Shown here piece by piece: positions 32,880-42,705 of a stretch of 64,000 bases of DNA (position 1 is the stretch's first letter; the number at the start of each line of letters is the position of its first letter). The position numbers were made by a program, and so were the translations under genes. The notes under the pieces were generated by a model. It was not told where the DNA came from, searched no databases, and was given only the letters and a program-made list of their open reading frames with translations. The stretch is taken from assembly GCA_902729415.1 (NCBI GenBank), contig CACVCF010000002.1, forward strand, positions 1 to 64,000, written 5' to 3'. The DNA is from Terasakiella magnetica. Its GTDB lineage: Bacteria > Pseudomonadota > Alphaproteobacteria > Rhodospirillales > Magnetospirillaceae.

Positions 32880-33692
32880 ATGTCCGTGGAAAATACTCCC
32901 GTACTGGAGGTGCGTGACGTGTCGCTGGGATTCGGCGGCGTGCGCGCGCTGAGCGAGGTCAGCTTTGAGGTCAAGAGGGGAGAGCTGTTCTCCATCATCG
33001 GCCCCAACGGCGCCGGCAAAACCTCTATGCTCAACTGCATCTCGGGCCGCTACAAGCCGACCTCGGGGCGGGTTTATCTCGACGGCCGCGATGTGACGGG
33101 ATTGACGCCCAACATCCGCGCCACCCTGGGGATGGGCCGCACCTTCCAGAATCTGGCGCTGTTCGGCCATATGAGCGTGCTGGACAACATCATGGTCGGC
33201 CGCCACCACCTGCTGAACAACAACGCCCTGACCGGCGGCCTCTATTGGCTGAGCGGCGCCCGCAAGGAAGAGCTGTCCCACCGCCGCAAGGTCGAAGACA
33301 TCATCGACTTCCTGGAAATCGCCCATATCCGCAAGGCGGTGGCGGGCACCCTGCCCTATGGCCTCAGGAAGCGGGTCGAACTGGCCCGCGCCATGGCGGT
33401 CGAGCCCAAAATCATCCTTCTCGACGAGCCCATGGCGGGCATGAACCTGGAAGAGAAGGAGGACATGGCCCGCTACATCGTCGATCTGAACGAAGAGTGG
33501 GGCATGACCGTAGTGATGATCGAGCACGACATGGGCGTGGTGATGGACATCTCGCAGCGGGTGATGGTGCTGGAATTCGGTCGCAAGATCGCCGAGGGCC
33601 TACCCGCCGAGGTCATGGAGAACGAGCGCGTCAAGGTCGCCTATCTGGGTATCGACGACGACGAACCGGCCGAAGCCGGTTCGGCGGCTTAA
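32880..33692 (+). CDS. ABC transporter ATP-binding protein, LivG type
   Basis: 270 aa from ATG 32880 after AGGAGCAAGGG; an ATG 33 bp upstream is in frame but has no site. Walker A GPNGAGKTSMLNCISG, Q-loop GRTFQNLALF, signature-like PYGLRKRVELARAMA (replacing LSGGQ), Walker B IILLDEPMAGMNLEEKE and the switch His in MIEHDMGVVM. LivG-type proteins commonly have the YG(L/x)(R/Q)(K/R)RVE signature. It is one of two ATPases of a branched-chain-amino-acid/aromatic-acid importer. The next gene, 18 bp on, is an acyl-CoA ligase. It is the first gene of the long catabolic operon. Confidence 0.93.
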   Translation: MSVENTPVLEVRDVSLGFGGVRALSEVSFEVKRGELFSIIGPNGAGKTSMLNCISGRYKPTSGRVYLDGRDVTGLTPNIRATLGMGRTFQNLALFGHMSVLDNIMVGRHHLLNNNALTGGLYWLSGARKEELSHRRKVEDIIDFLEIAHIRKAVAGTLPYGLRKRVELARAMAVEPKIILLDEPMAGMNLEEKEDMARYIVDLNEEWGMTVVMIEHDMGVVMDISQRVMVLEFGRKIAEGLPAEVMENERVKVAYLGIDDDEPAEAGSAA

Positions 33693-33710
33693 ACGGGGGA
33701 TGGGACTAAA

Positions 33711-35648
33711 ATGAGCGCGCAGAATCTCCTCGATACCGCCATCCACGACACCTTCCCCAAGGCGCTGCTGCACAACGCCCGCACTTGGCCCAACGATACC
33801 GCCATGCGCGAAAAGGAGTTCGGCATCTGGAACGCCTTCACCTGGGCCGATTACCTGGACCGGGTCAAGACCCTGGCCGTGGGCATGCACGCTTTGGGCG
33901 TCAAGCGTGGCGACGTGGTCGCCATCCTGGGCAAGAACCGCCCGGAAAGCGTCTGGGGCGAAGTGGCGGCCCACGCCATCGGCGCCCTGTCCATGGGCAT
34001 CTACCACGATTCCATGAACAAGGAAGTCGCCTACCTGCTGAACTACACCCAGGCCACCATCGTACTGGCCGAGGACGAGGAGCAGGTGGACAAGCTGCTG
34101 GAAATCGTCGACGAGTTGCCCGCCATCCGCAACATCGTCTATTTCGACCCGCGCGGCATGCGTAAGTATCAGGATTCGCGCCTGACCTCGGTCGAGGATC
34201 TGCGCGCCCTGGCCGAAACCACCATCGCTGCCCAGCCCGGCTTGTTCGAAGAGGAAGTGGCCAAGGGCAAGTGCGACGACGTCGCCATCTTGTGCACCAC
34301 CTCGGGCACCACGTCGAATCCCAAGCTGGCCATGCTGCAAGGCGGGCCGTTCCTGCGCCACGCCGCCGCCTATCTGCGGGCCGACCCCAAGCAGGCCGGC
34401 GACAATTACGTCTCGGTGCTGCCGCTGCCCTGGATCATGGAACAGATCTATGCCGTGGCCCAGCCGCTGGTCTGCCGCAACATCGTCAACTTCGTCGAAG
34501 AGCCCGAGACGATGATGGACGACATGCGCGAGATCGGCCCCCATTTCGTGCTGCTGGCGCCGCGCATGTGGGAGGGCATCGCCGCCGAAGTCCGTTCCAA
34601 GATGATGGATTCCACCAAGTTCAAGCAGGCGATGTTCAATCTGGGCATGAAGCTGGGCATGAAGGCGCTGGACGCGGGCAAGCGCTCGAAGCTGGCCGAT
34701 TGGATCTTGTTCGCAGCGCTGCGCGACCGGATCGGCTTCTCGTTCCTGCGCTCGGCCGCCACCGGCGGCGCAGCACTCGGCCCCGACACCTTCCGCTTCT
34801 TCCTGGCCATGGGCGTGCCCCTGCGCCAGATCTACGGCCAGACCGAACTGGCGGGGTCGTACACCGTCCACCGCGAAGGCGACATCGATTTCGACAGCGT
34901 CGGCGTCGCCTTCGATGACGCCGAAGTGCGCATTGACAATCCCGACCATAACGGTGTCGGCGAGATCGTGGCCCGCACCGACGGCATGTTCACCGGCTAT
35001 TACAAGAACCCCGAGACCAGCGCCGCCGACATGCTGCCCGGCGGCTGGCTGAAGACCGGCGACGCGGGCTATATCAAACCCGAGAACGGCCATCTGGTGG
35101 TGATCGACCGCATCAAGGATCTGGCCACCACCGCTCTCGGCGTGCGCTTCTCGCCCCAGTTCATTGAAAACAAGCTGAAATTCTCACCCTTCATCGCTGA
35201 AGCGGTGATCCTGGGCGACACCAAGCCCTATCTCTCGGCGCTGATCTGCATCCGCTTTTCCATCGTCTCCAAATGGGCGGAAAGCAAGGGTATCTCGTTC
35301 ACCAATTATACCAACCTGTCGGCTCTGCCCGAGGTTTACGCCTTGTTGAAGGCCGAGGTGGAGAAGGTCAACGAGACCCTGCCCGAGCCCCAGCGCATCC
35401 GCAAATTCCTCCTGCTCTACAAGGAGCTGGATGCCGATGACGGCGAGCTGACCCGCACCCGCAAGGTGCGCCGCGGCGTCATCAACGAAAAGTATGGCGA
35501 CATCATCGATTCCATCTATGCCGACCGCGAGATGGTTCCGGTGGACGCGGTCATCACCTTCCAGGACGGCACCACCACCCGGGTGAAGACCGAGCTGAAG
35601 GTGGTCACCTTGCTGCCGCCGCCCGCCCAACAGATGGCCGCCGAGTAG
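33711..35648 (+). CDS. AMP-forming acyl-CoA synthetase within the importer operon
   Basis: 645 aa, long-chain/FadD15-like ANL ligase. AWDYL-like TWADYLDRVKTLAVGMHALG, NKEVAYLLNYTQATIVLAED, nucleotide loop CTTSGTTSNPKLAML (last position differs from the usual PKG), LPLPWIMEQIY, SAATGGAALGPDTFRFF, IYGQTELAG, GGWLKTGDAGYI and IDRIKDLATTALGVRFSPQF. It couples CoA to an organic acid probably brought in by the surrounding transporter. The gene lies between the livG- and livH-type genes, 11 bp before the latter. The substrate is unknown; an aromatic or branched acid is possible. Confidence 0.88.
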   Translation: MSAQNLLDTAIHDTFPKALLHNARTWPNDTAMREKEFGIWNAFTWADYLDRVKTLAVGMHALGVKRGDVVAILGKNRPESVWGEVAAHAIGALSMGIYHDSMNKEVAYLLNYTQATIVLAEDEEQVDKLLEIVDELPAIRNIVYFDPRGMRKYQDSRLTSVEDLRALAETTIAAQPGLFEEEVAKGKCDDVAILCTTSGTTSNPKLAMLQGGPFLRHAAAYLRADPKQAGDNYVSVLPLPWIMEQIYAVAQPLVCRNIVNFVEEPETMMDDMREIGPHFVLLAPRMWEGIAAEVRSKMMDSTKFKQAMFNLGMKLGMKALDAGKRSKLADWILFAALRDRIGFSFLRSAATGGAALGPDTFRFFLAMGVPLRQIYGQTELAGSYTVHREGDIDFDSVGVAFDDAEVRIDNPDHNGVGEIVARTDGMFTGYYKNPETSAADMLPGGWLKTGDAGYIKPENGHLVVIDRIKDLATTALGVRFSPQFIENKLKFSPFIAEAVILGDTKPYLSALICIRFSIVSKWAESKGISFTNYTNLSALPEVYALLKAEVEKVNETLPEPQRIRKFLLLYKELDADDGELTRTRKVRRGVINEKYGDIIDSIYADREMVPVDAVITFQDGTTTRVKTELKVVTLLPPPAQQMAAE

Positions 35649-35659
35649 GAGCGCCCGAC

Positions 35660-36550
35660 ATGAGCAACCTGCTTTTCCAATTGATCATCAACGGCCTTAT
35701 CGTCGGCACGCTCTATGGCGTCGTCGCCATGTGCTTCGTGCTGATCTACAAATCCACCCAGGTGGTCAACTTCGCCCAGGGCGAATTCCTGCTGATCGGC
35801 GCCTGGACCTGTTGGTGGCTGGTGACCAGCATGCAATTACCATTCTGGCTGGCCTTTCCCATGACCTTCGCCTTCATGATGGTGTTCGGCATCGTGCTGC
35901 AAATGGTGGTTCTGCGGCCCCTGATCGGCGAGCCTGTGATTTCGGTCATCATGGTCACCATCGGCTTGTCCATCTTTTTCCAGGCAGTGATGAAGTCCAT
36001 CTTCGGCGTCTGGCCCCAGCCCTTCCCCGAGATCTTCCCCATGAAGTCGGTGGACGTCTTCGGCCTGGCGGTCCAGCCCGCCTACCTGATGAGTCTGGTG
36101 GTGTCGCTGGTGATCATGGTGGCCTTCGCCTGGTTCTTCAAATACTCCCGCATGGGTCTGGCCATGCGCGCCACCGCCTTCAACCAGCAGGTGGCGCAAA
36201 GCCTGGGTATCTCGGTGAAGAACGTCTTCGCCATGGCCTGGGCCATCTCGGCCATGGTCTCGGCCCTGGCAGGCGTGGTGGTTGGCATGGTCAACGGCGT
36301 GTCGTCGGCGTTGTCCTTCTTCGGCATCAAGGTGTTTCCGGCGGTGATCGTCGGCGGACTTGATTCCATCATCGGCGCCATCATCGGCGGCCTGATCATC
36401 GGCGTGCTGGAGAACGTGGCCGAATACGTGGACGGCCAATGGCTGCATCTGGGCAACCTTTACACCGTGGCGCCGTTCTACGTCCTGGTCATCATCTTGA
36501 TGATCAAGCCCTACGGCCTGTTCGGCACCAAGACCATCGAGCGAGTGTAG
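35660..36550 (+). CDS. ABC transporter permease, LivH type
   Basis: 296 aa, about eight membrane segments. Family landmarks: NGLIVGTLYGVVAMCFVLIY, VVNFAQGEFLLIGAW, the EAA-like loop RATAFNQQVAQSLGISVKNV, and VVVGMVNGVSSALSFFGIKV followed by FPAVIVGGLDSIIGAIIGGL. It forms the inner-membrane channel together with the LivM-type protein encoded 4 bp downstream. Part of the uninterrupted plus-strand operon from 32880. Confidence 0.94.
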   Translation: MSNLLFQLIINGLIVGTLYGVVAMCFVLIYKSTQVVNFAQGEFLLIGAWTCWWLVTSMQLPFWLAFPMTFAFMMVFGIVLQMVVLRPLIGEPVISVIMVTIGLSIFFQAVMKSIFGVWPQPFPEIFPMKSVDVFGLAVQPAYLMSLVVSLVIMVAFAWFFKYSRMGLAMRATAFNQQVAQSLGISVKNVFAMAWAISAMVSALAGVVVGMVNGVSSALSFFGIKVFPAVIVGGLDSIIGAIIGGLIIGVLENVAEYVDGQWLHLGNLYTVAPFYVLVIILMIKPYGLFGTKTIERV

Positions 36551-36554
36551 CGCC

Positions 36555-37625
36555 ATGATTTCCAGCAGCCTTATTCCCTGCGGCCAGTACAAGACCAGCT
36601 ATGCCGCCGATACCACCATCTTCCTGACGCCCGCGTCGCGAAACTGGTGCATCCTGGGCATCATCCTGGCGGCCTGCGCGCCTTTGGTGCTCAGCAACTA
36701 CCTGCTCGCCCTGTTGATCCAGATCGGTTATTACGGCATCGCCGCCCTGGGGCTCAACATCCTGGTGGGTTCCACCGGGCAGATCTCGCTGGGCCATGCC
36801 GCCTTCTTCGGCTTCGGGGCGTTCGCCTCGGCCTGGCTCAACAACACCTTCGGCGTTCCGGTGCTGCTGTCGATCCCGCTGGCCGGGGTGATGACCACCC
36901 TGCTGGGCCTGCTGTTCGGCATTCCCGCCGGGCGGTTGAAGGGGCTGTACCTCGCCATCGCCACCTTCGCCTCGCAATTCATCCTGGAAGACTTCTTTTC
37001 GCGGGCCAATTGGTTCACCGGCGGCTCGTCGGGCGCCATGGCCAATCCGGTCAGCCTGTTCGGCTATGAGCTGAACGGCGACAAAAGCTTCTTCTACGTG
37101 GTGCTGGCGTGGCTGGTGGTGATGTTCATCATCGGCACCAACCTGCTGCGCACCCGCGACGGCCGCGCCTTCGTCGCTGTGCGCGACCACTATCTGTCGG
37201 CCGAGGTGATGGGCATCAACCTCACCAAGTACCGCATCTTGTCATTCGGCATCTCGTCGTTCTACGCAGGGATCGGCGGCGCCCTTTACGGCCACTATCT
37301 CGGCTTCGTTTCGGCCGAGGGCTTCACCATTCTCTTGTCGATCCAGTTCCTTGGGATGATCATCATCGGCGGTATGGGCTCGGTGATGGGGACACTGATG
37401 GGGACTGTGTTCATGGTTCTGCTGCCGGAAGCGACCGAAGGCGCGGTCAGCGCCATCAAGCACGTCACCGGCGACATCCCCGCTTTGACCAGCGCCCTGG
37501 CCTATATCAAGGAAGCCACCATCGGTCTGGCCATCGTCTTGTTCCTGATCTTCGAACCCGACGGTCTGGTTCACCGCTGGCGCCTGATCAAGTCCTATTG
37601 GAAGCTCTACCCTTTCTCCTACTAA
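36555..37625 (+). CDS. ABC transporter permease, LivM type
   Basis: 356 aa, about nine membrane helices. ALGLNILVGSTGQISLGHAAFFG is the diagnostic LivM block, with IPAGRLKGLYLAIATFASQF and the cytoplasmic loop GRAFVAVRDHYLSAEVMGIN contacting the ATPases, then GMIIIGGMGSVMGTLMG. A polar N-terminal 30 residues precede the first helix. It pairs with the LivH-type permease immediately upstream. The binding protein follows after 54 bp. Confidence 0.94.
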   Translation: MISSSLIPCGQYKTSYAADTTIFLTPASRNWCILGIILAACAPLVLSNYLLALLIQIGYYGIAALGLNILVGSTGQISLGHAAFFGFGAFASAWLNNTFGVPVLLSIPLAGVMTTLLGLLFGIPAGRLKGLYLAIATFASQFILEDFFSRANWFTGGSSGAMANPVSLFGYELNGDKSFFYVVLAWLVVMFIIGTNLLRTRDGRAFVAVRDHYLSAEVMGINLTKYRILSFGISSFYAGIGGALYGHYLGFVSAEGFTILLSIQFLGMIIIGGMGSVMGTLMGTVFMVLLPEATEGAVSAIKHVTGDIPALTSALAYIKEATIGLAIVLFLIFEPDGLVHRWRLIKSYWKLYPFSY

Positions 37626-37679
37626 GCGCACACCCGGACAAAGAGCCGGGAAATCAAACCACTTGGGAGGTAAAACCAC

Positions 37680-38915
37680 ATGAAGAAGATTCTGTTTACC
37701 GGAGCGGCCCTGGCCGTCGTCACCGCCGCCTCGGGCGCCTTTGCCGCCGATGGCATTCCCGTCGGCCATCTGGCCGACCTGACCGGCGCCACCTCGTCGG
37801 TGGGCAAGCCCTATGGCCAAGGCATCGCCGACGCCATGAACTACATCAACGCCCATGGCGGCGTCGCCGGGAAGAAGATCGCCTTCGAGACCGTGGACTA
37901 TGCCTATGAAGTGCCGCGCGCCATGTCGGCTTATAAGAAACTGACCGGCTCGGACAAGGCCGTCGCCATCCAGGGTTGGGGCACCGGCGATACCGAAGCA
38001 CTGGTCAGCTCGGTGGCCAAGGATGAGATACCCTATTTCTCGGCGTCGTACTCCGGCCACCTGACCGACCCCACCGGCAAGACCTCGGTGAAGGCCGCGC
38101 CCTACAACTTCTTCTACGGCCCCAGCTATTCCGATTCCTGCCGTGGCCTGGTCCAGTGGGCCGCCGACGATTGGAAGAAGAAGGGTAATGCGGGCAAGCC
38201 CAAATTCGTCCATATGGGCGACAACCACCCCTATCCCAATTCGCCCAAGCAGGCCTGCGGCGCCTATGCCAAGGAACTGGGCTTCGACATCCTGAACGAG
38301 ATCCAGTACTCGCTGAAGCCGGGTGACTTCAAGGCCCAATGCCTCAGCCTGAAGGAATCCGGCGCCAATTACGCCTATCTCGCCAACACCTCGGGCTCGA
38401 CCATTTCACTGCTGAAGTCGTGCGAGACCGTGGGCGTGCAGGTGCAGTTCATGGCCAACATCTGGGGCATGGACGAACCCTCGCTCAAGACTGCGGGCGA
38501 TGCCGCCGACAAGCTGGTGTGGGTGGTGGCGGCCTCGACCTGGAACGACGATGTTCCCGGTATGAAGCTGGTCAAGGAGATCTCCAAGATCTCCGACGCC
38601 TCCGGCAACGATTCCCGTCCGGTCCACTACATCCGCGGCATCTGCTCGGTCTATTACATGAAGGAAGCCATGGAAATGGCCGCGGCCAGCGGCGGCATCA
38701 GCGGCCCCGCCATCAAGAAGGCCATGTACACCAAGAAGGATTGGGTGCCCGCCGGTCTTGAAGGCGTCTGCCTGCCGTCGGGCTGGAGCGCCGAGGACCA
38801 TCGCGGCACCACCCAGGTCAAGGTCTATCAGGCCGCGACCAAGGGCGGCACCATCGGCATGAAGCAGGTCTTCACCGCCGACATCCCGCGCCGCAAGGAA
38901 TGGCTGGGCTGGTAA
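37680..38915 (+). CDS. Periplasmic substrate-binding protein of the importer (LivK/HAAT family)
   Basis: 411 aa. The signal peptide MKKILFTGAALAVVTAASGA ends FAA (cleavage near 23). The mature protein has the type-1 periplasmic-binding fold: IPVGHLADLTGATSSVGKPY, GIADAMNYINAHGGVAGKKI, DKAVAIQGWGTGDTEALVSS, PYFSASYSGHLTDPTGKTS, GATYAYLANTSG-like ANYAYLANTSGSTISLLKSC, and VHYIRGICSVYYMKEAMEMA. The start follows TTGGGAGG. It gives the transporter its substrate specificity, which I cannot read from the sequence. Family members bind amino acids, aromatic acids, urea or amides. Confidence 0.92.
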   Translation: MKKILFTGAALAVVTAASGAFAADGIPVGHLADLTGATSSVGKPYGQGIADAMNYINAHGGVAGKKIAFETVDYAYEVPRAMSAYKKLTGSDKAVAIQGWGTGDTEALVSSVAKDEIPYFSASYSGHLTDPTGKTSVKAAPYNFFYGPSYSDSCRGLVQWAADDWKKKGNAGKPKFVHMGDNHPYPNSPKQACGAYAKELGFDILNEIQYSLKPGDFKAQCLSLKESGANYAYLANTSGSTISLLKSCETVGVQVQFMANIWGMDEPSLKTAGDAADKLVWVVAASTWNDDVPGMKLVKEISKISDASGNDSRPVHYIRGICSVYYMKEAMEMAAASGGISGPAIKKAMYTKKDWVPAGLEGVCLPSGWSAEDHRGTTQVKVYQAATKGGTIGMKQVFTADIPRRKEWLGW

Positions 38916-38984
38916 TCCGTTAAAGACCGTGGGCGGCGGCCATGCTGCCGCCCACTCCTTATCTCTTCTGAAGTGGATACGGTC

Positions 38985-39809
38985 ATGGGCGAACCCGCAC
39001 CCAAGCTTGAAGCCGAGGAGTCCATCCTCTCGGTCAACAACATCGAAGTCGTCTATGACGACGTCATCCTGGTCCTGCGCGGCGTCAGCCTGGAAGTCCC
39101 CAAGGGCCGCATCGTCACCTTGCTCGGCCCCAACGGCGCCGGCAAGTCCACCACACTTAAGGCTATTTCCGGTCTGCTGGGCACCGAGGACGGCGAGGTC
39201 ACCCGCGGCAACATCACCTTCATGGGCGAGGAGATCGCCAACCGCTCGCCGGAAGAGATCGTGCGCAGGGGCATCTTCCAGGTCATGGAAGGCCGCCGCA
39301 TCATCGAAGATATGACGGTGACGGAGAATCTGCGCCTGGGGGCCTTCACCCGCAAGGATGGCGGCGCCGCCATCCGCAACGATATCGAACAGGTGTTCAC
39401 CTACTTCCCCCGCCTGAAGGAGCGGACCGGCCTGGCTGGCTACCTGTCGGGCGGCGAACAGCAGATGCTGGCCATCGGTCGTGCCATGATGGCGCGCCCC
39501 AAGATGATCTTGCTGGACGAACCCTCCATGGGTCTGTCGCCGCTGCTGGTCAAGGAAGTGTTCGCCATCATCGAGACCCTGTGCAAGGACACCGGCATCA
39601 CCATGCTGCTGGTGGAGCAGAACGCCCGCATGGCGCTCAAGATCGCCGAGTTCGGCTACATCATGGAATCGGGCAAGATCGTGCTGGACGGTGCCAAGGA
39701 CGACCTCGTCAACAACGAAGACGTCAAGGAGTTCTATCTGGGCGGCGACAAGGAACGCAAATCCTTCAAGAACCTGAAATCCTACAAGCGCCGCAAGCGC
39801 TGGCTCTAG
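38985..39809 (+). CDS. ABC transporter ATP-binding protein, LivF type
   Basis: 274 aa from ATG 38985 (GAAGTGGA about 7 bp upstream); an in-frame GTG at 38973 is possible. Walker A GPNGAGKSTTLKAISG, Q-loop IFQVMEGRRI, signature YLSGGEQQMLAIGRAMM, Walker B MILLDEPSMGLSPLLVKE and switch region LLVEQNARMAL. The last 20 residues are unusually basic (SFKNLKSYKRRKRWL), longer than the usual LivF end. It completes the importer with the LivG-type ATPase, two permeases and the binding protein. Confidence 0.93.
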   Translation: MGEPAPKLEAEESILSVNNIEVVYDDVILVLRGVSLEVPKGRIVTLLGPNGAGKSTTLKAISGLLGTEDGEVTRGNITFMGEEIANRSPEEIVRRGIFQVMEGRRIIEDMTVTENLRLGAFTRKDGGAAIRNDIEQVFTYFPRLKERTGLAGYLSGGEQQMLAIGRAMMARPKMILLDEPSMGLSPLLVKEVFAIIETLCKDTGITMLLVEQNARMALKIAEFGYIMESGKIVLDGAKDDLVNNEDVKEFYLGGDKERKSFKNLKSYKRRKRWL

Positions 39810-39936
39810 GGGCGCCGTGGGCGCTTGAGTGCCGCGACTAACGCGTTGTCGAGAGCGAAGTGAAGACAAAAGCGAGGACAGCCGTGGGCTGTGGACATGC
39901 CCACCGGCGCCTGAGGCGTAAAGAAAAGAGACCTTC

Positions 39937-41166
39937 ATGACCGATTTCTATGATTCCCTGGAAACCCGCTCGCCCGACGCGCGTGAGGCCGAATTGTTCG
40001 CCGCTCTGCCCGAACAGGTCGGGCTGGCCAAGGCCGAGTCCGCAGCCTTCGCCCGTCTGCTGGCTGACATCGACCCCGAGGCCGTCACCAGCCGCGCGGC
40101 TTTGGCCCAACTGCCGGTCCTGCGCAAATCCGACCTGATCGACCTGCAACAGGCCGATCCGCCCTTCGCCTCGCTGACCGCTACCCCCAAGGGGGAACTG
40201 CGCCGCGTCTTCGCCTCGCCCGGCCCCATCTATGACCCCGAGGGCTGGGACAATGATTGGTGGCGTATCGCCCGCGCCCTTCATGCCGCCGGATTCCGCC
40301 GCGGCGATCTGATGCACAATTGCTTTTCCTATCACTTCACGCCGGGCGGCTTCATGTTCGAAACCGCTGCCCATGCGCTGGGCTGCGCCGTGTTCCCGGC
40401 GGGTGTCGGCAATACCGAGCAGCAGGCCAAGGCCATGGCCGACCTCAAGCCCCAGGGCTATGGCGGCACGCCGTCTTTCCTGAAAATCATCCTGGAAAAG
40501 GCCGAGGAAATGGGCCTCGACCACTCTTCCCTGACCAAGGCCTGCGTCTCGGGCGAGGCGTTGCTGCCGCCCCTGCGCCAAGGGCTCAAGGATCTCGGCG
40601 TCGATGTCACCCAGTGCTACGCCAGCGCCGATCTCGGCCTCATCGCCTACGAGACCGCCGCCCGCGAAGGCCTGATCATCGACGAGGGCATCATCGTCGA
40701 AATCGTCCGCCCCGGCACCGGCGATCCCGTTCCCGTGGGCGAAGTCGGCGAGGTGGTGGTCACCACCTTCAATGCCGATTACCCGCTGATCCGCTTCGCC
40801 ACCGGCGACCTGTCGGCCATGCTCCCCGGTCTCAGCCCCTGCGGCCGCACCAACCAGCGCTTGAAGGGCTGGATGGGCCGGGCCGATCAGACCACCAAGG
40901 TCAAGGGTATGTTCATCCATCCCCGTCAGGTCGCCGACGTGGTCAAACGTCACCCAGGTATCACCCGCGCCCGCTTGGTCATCGAAAAGACCGGCGATGC
41001 CGATGTGGTGACCCTCAATGTCGAATGCGCCGAGCACGGTGATACGTTGTCCTCCGCTATCCGCGAATCCTTCCAGTCGCTGTGCAAGCTGAAGACCGAG
41101 GTGACGTTCCATACCCCCGGCCAATTGCCCAACGACGGCATCGTCATCCAAGACAAAAGAGCCTGA
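39937..41166 (+). CDS. PaaK-like (phenylacetate-CoA ligase family) AMP-forming ligase
   Basis: 409 aa, close to the 420-440 aa of phenylacetate-CoA ligases. LPVLRKSDLIDLQQADPPFA, the unusual nucleotide region GRRLFASPGPIYD-like LRRVFASPGPIYDPEGWD in place of the SSGTTG loop, NCFSYHFTPGGFMFETAAHA, CYASADLGLIAYE, EVGEVVVTTFNADYPLIRFA and KVKGMFIHPRQVADVVKRHP. It activates an aryl or similar acid to its CoA ester, but the altered loop leaves specificity open. It follows the importer genes after 127 bp and is 2 bp before the aldehyde dehydrogenase gene. Confidence 0.85.
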   Translation: MTDFYDSLETRSPDAREAELFAALPEQVGLAKAESAAFARLLADIDPEAVTSRAALAQLPVLRKSDLIDLQQADPPFASLTATPKGELRRVFASPGPIYDPEGWDNDWWRIARALHAAGFRRGDLMHNCFSYHFTPGGFMFETAAHALGCAVFPAGVGNTEQQAKAMADLKPQGYGGTPSFLKIILEKAEEMGLDHSSLTKACVSGEALLPPLRQGLKDLGVDVTQCYASADLGLIAYETAAREGLIIDEGIIVEIVRPGTGDPVPVGEVGEVVVTTFNADYPLIRFATGDLSAMLPGLSPCGRTNQRLKGWMGRADQTTKVKGMFIHPRQVADVVKRHPGITRARLVIEKTGDADVVTLNVECAEHGDTLSSAIRESFQSLCKLKTEVTFHTPGQLPNDGIVIQDKRA

Positions 41167-41168
41167 TC

Positions 41169-42659
41169 ATGACCCTCACCCTGGAACTCGACCCCCGTAA
41201 ACTGGCCGCCCAGCTCTCGGCCAAGCATCTGATCGACGGCAAGTTCTGCGCCGCCCGATCGGGCAAGACCTTCCCGGTGGATAACCCCGCCACCGGCGAA
41301 GAGATCGCCAGCGCCGCCTTCGGCACCAAAGACGATGTCGATGCCGCCGTGGCTTCGGCCAAGGTCGCCCAGAAGGAGTGGGCCAAGGTGGCTGCGCGCC
41401 AGCGCGGCAAACTGGTGGCCGAATGCGGCCGTGTCCTGGCAAACCATGTGGAAGAGTTGGGGCGTCTGGTGGCGCTGGAGACGGGCAAGGCGCTCCGCAC
41501 CGAAAGCCGGGTCGAAGCCGGGGTGCTGGCCGACATGTTCGTGTTCTTCGGCGGTCTGGGCTCGGAACTGAAGGGCGAAACCATTCCCTTCAACCCCGAC
41601 ATGCTGACCGTAACGGTGCGCGAGCCGGTGGGCGTGGTCGCCTGCATCATTCCGTGGAACGTGCCGCTGCTGCTGATGGCCATGAAGGCCGCCGCCGCCC
41701 TGGTCGCTGGTAATTCCGTGGTGGTCAAGTCGGCGGAAGAAGCGCCGTTGACGGTTCTGCGCGTCGCCGAGATCATGAATACCGTACTGCCACCCGGCCT
41801 GTTCAACATGCTGTCGGGCTTCGGCCCCGAATGCGGTGCGCCGCTGGTGGAACACCCCGACGTCAAGAAGGTGAGCTTTACCGGTTCGGTCGAGACCGGT
41901 CGCATCGTCTACCGCGCCGCAGCGGAAAAGCTGATCCCCGTCACCCTGGAACTGGGCGGCAAGAGCCCGATGATCGTCTGCGCCGACGCCGACATGGATC
42001 AGGCGGTGGCCGGTGCCCTGGCCGGTATGCGCTTTACCCGCCAGGGCCAGAGCTGCACCGCCAGCTCGCGCCTGTTTGTACACGAAAGCATCCATGACGA
42101 GTTCGTCGCCCGCGTCAAAGCCAAGGTCGATGCCATGGTCATGGGCGACCCGTTAGATGAGAAGACCGATATCGGCACCATCGTCTCCGACGGCCAGTTG
42201 GAGCGGGTGAAGTCCTATATCAAGCTGGGCGAGGAGACCAAGGGCGCCACCAAGCATGTGTGCTCGGCCATGCCCACCGATCCCCGGCTCGCCAAGGGCC
42301 GCTTTGTCCAGCCGGTGATCTTCACCGGCGTCACCAACCGCGACCGCATCTGCCAGGAAGAGATCTTCGGGCCGGTCTGCGCCGTCATCAAATGGAGCGA
42401 TTACAACACGGTGATCGCCCAGGCCAATGACAGCGAGTTCGGCCTTGCCGCCTCCATCTGGACCCGCGACATCAAGATCGCCATGGATGCCACCCGGCGT
42501 CTGGAGGCAGGCTTCGTCCAGGTGAACCAAAATCTGGTGGTGCAGCCGACACTGTCTTACGGTGGGGTCAAGACCTCCGGCCTCGGCAAGGAAGCCTCGC
42601 TGGAATCCATGCTGGAACACTTCACCCACAAGAAGACCATCATCTTCAACATGAAATGA
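41169..42659 (+). CDS. NAD(P)-dependent aldehyde dehydrogenase
   Basis: 496 aa. FPVDNPATGEEIASAAFGTK, the cofactor segment PWNVPLLLMAMKAAAALVAG, NSVVVKSAEEAPLTVL, FTGSVETGRIVYRAAAEKLI, catalytic Glu in LELGGKSPMIV and nucleophile Cys in RQGQSCTASSRLFVHE, then EEIFGPVCAV. The start ATG 41169 is 2 bp after the ligase stop. Beside a PaaK-like ligase it could oxidise an arylacetaldehyde or aliphatic aldehyde to the acid that the ligase activates. That pathway link is inferred from the operon only. Confidence 0.92.
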   Translation: MTLTLELDPRKLAAQLSAKHLIDGKFCAARSGKTFPVDNPATGEEIASAAFGTKDDVDAAVASAKVAQKEWAKVAARQRGKLVAECGRVLANHVEELGRLVALETGKALRTESRVEAGVLADMFVFFGGLGSELKGETIPFNPDMLTVTVREPVGVVACIIPWNVPLLLMAMKAAAALVAGNSVVVKSAEEAPLTVLRVAEIMNTVLPPGLFNMLSGFGPECGAPLVEHPDVKKVSFTGSVETGRIVYRAAAEKLIPVTLELGGKSPMIVCADADMDQAVAGALAGMRFTRQGQSCTASSRLFVHESIHDEFVARVKAKVDAMVMGDPLDEKTDIGTIVSDGQLERVKSYIKLGEETKGATKHVCSAMPTDPRLAKGRFVQPVIFTGVTNRDRICQEEIFGPVCAVIKWSDYNTVIAQANDSEFGLAASIWTRDIKIAMDATRRLEAGFVQVNQNLVVQPTLSYGGVKTSGLGKEASLESMLEHFTHKKTIIFNMK

Positions 42660-42705
42660 TGCCGCCGAGACAGCCGGGCGCCCGAGAATAAGGACCAAAA
42701 GACCC

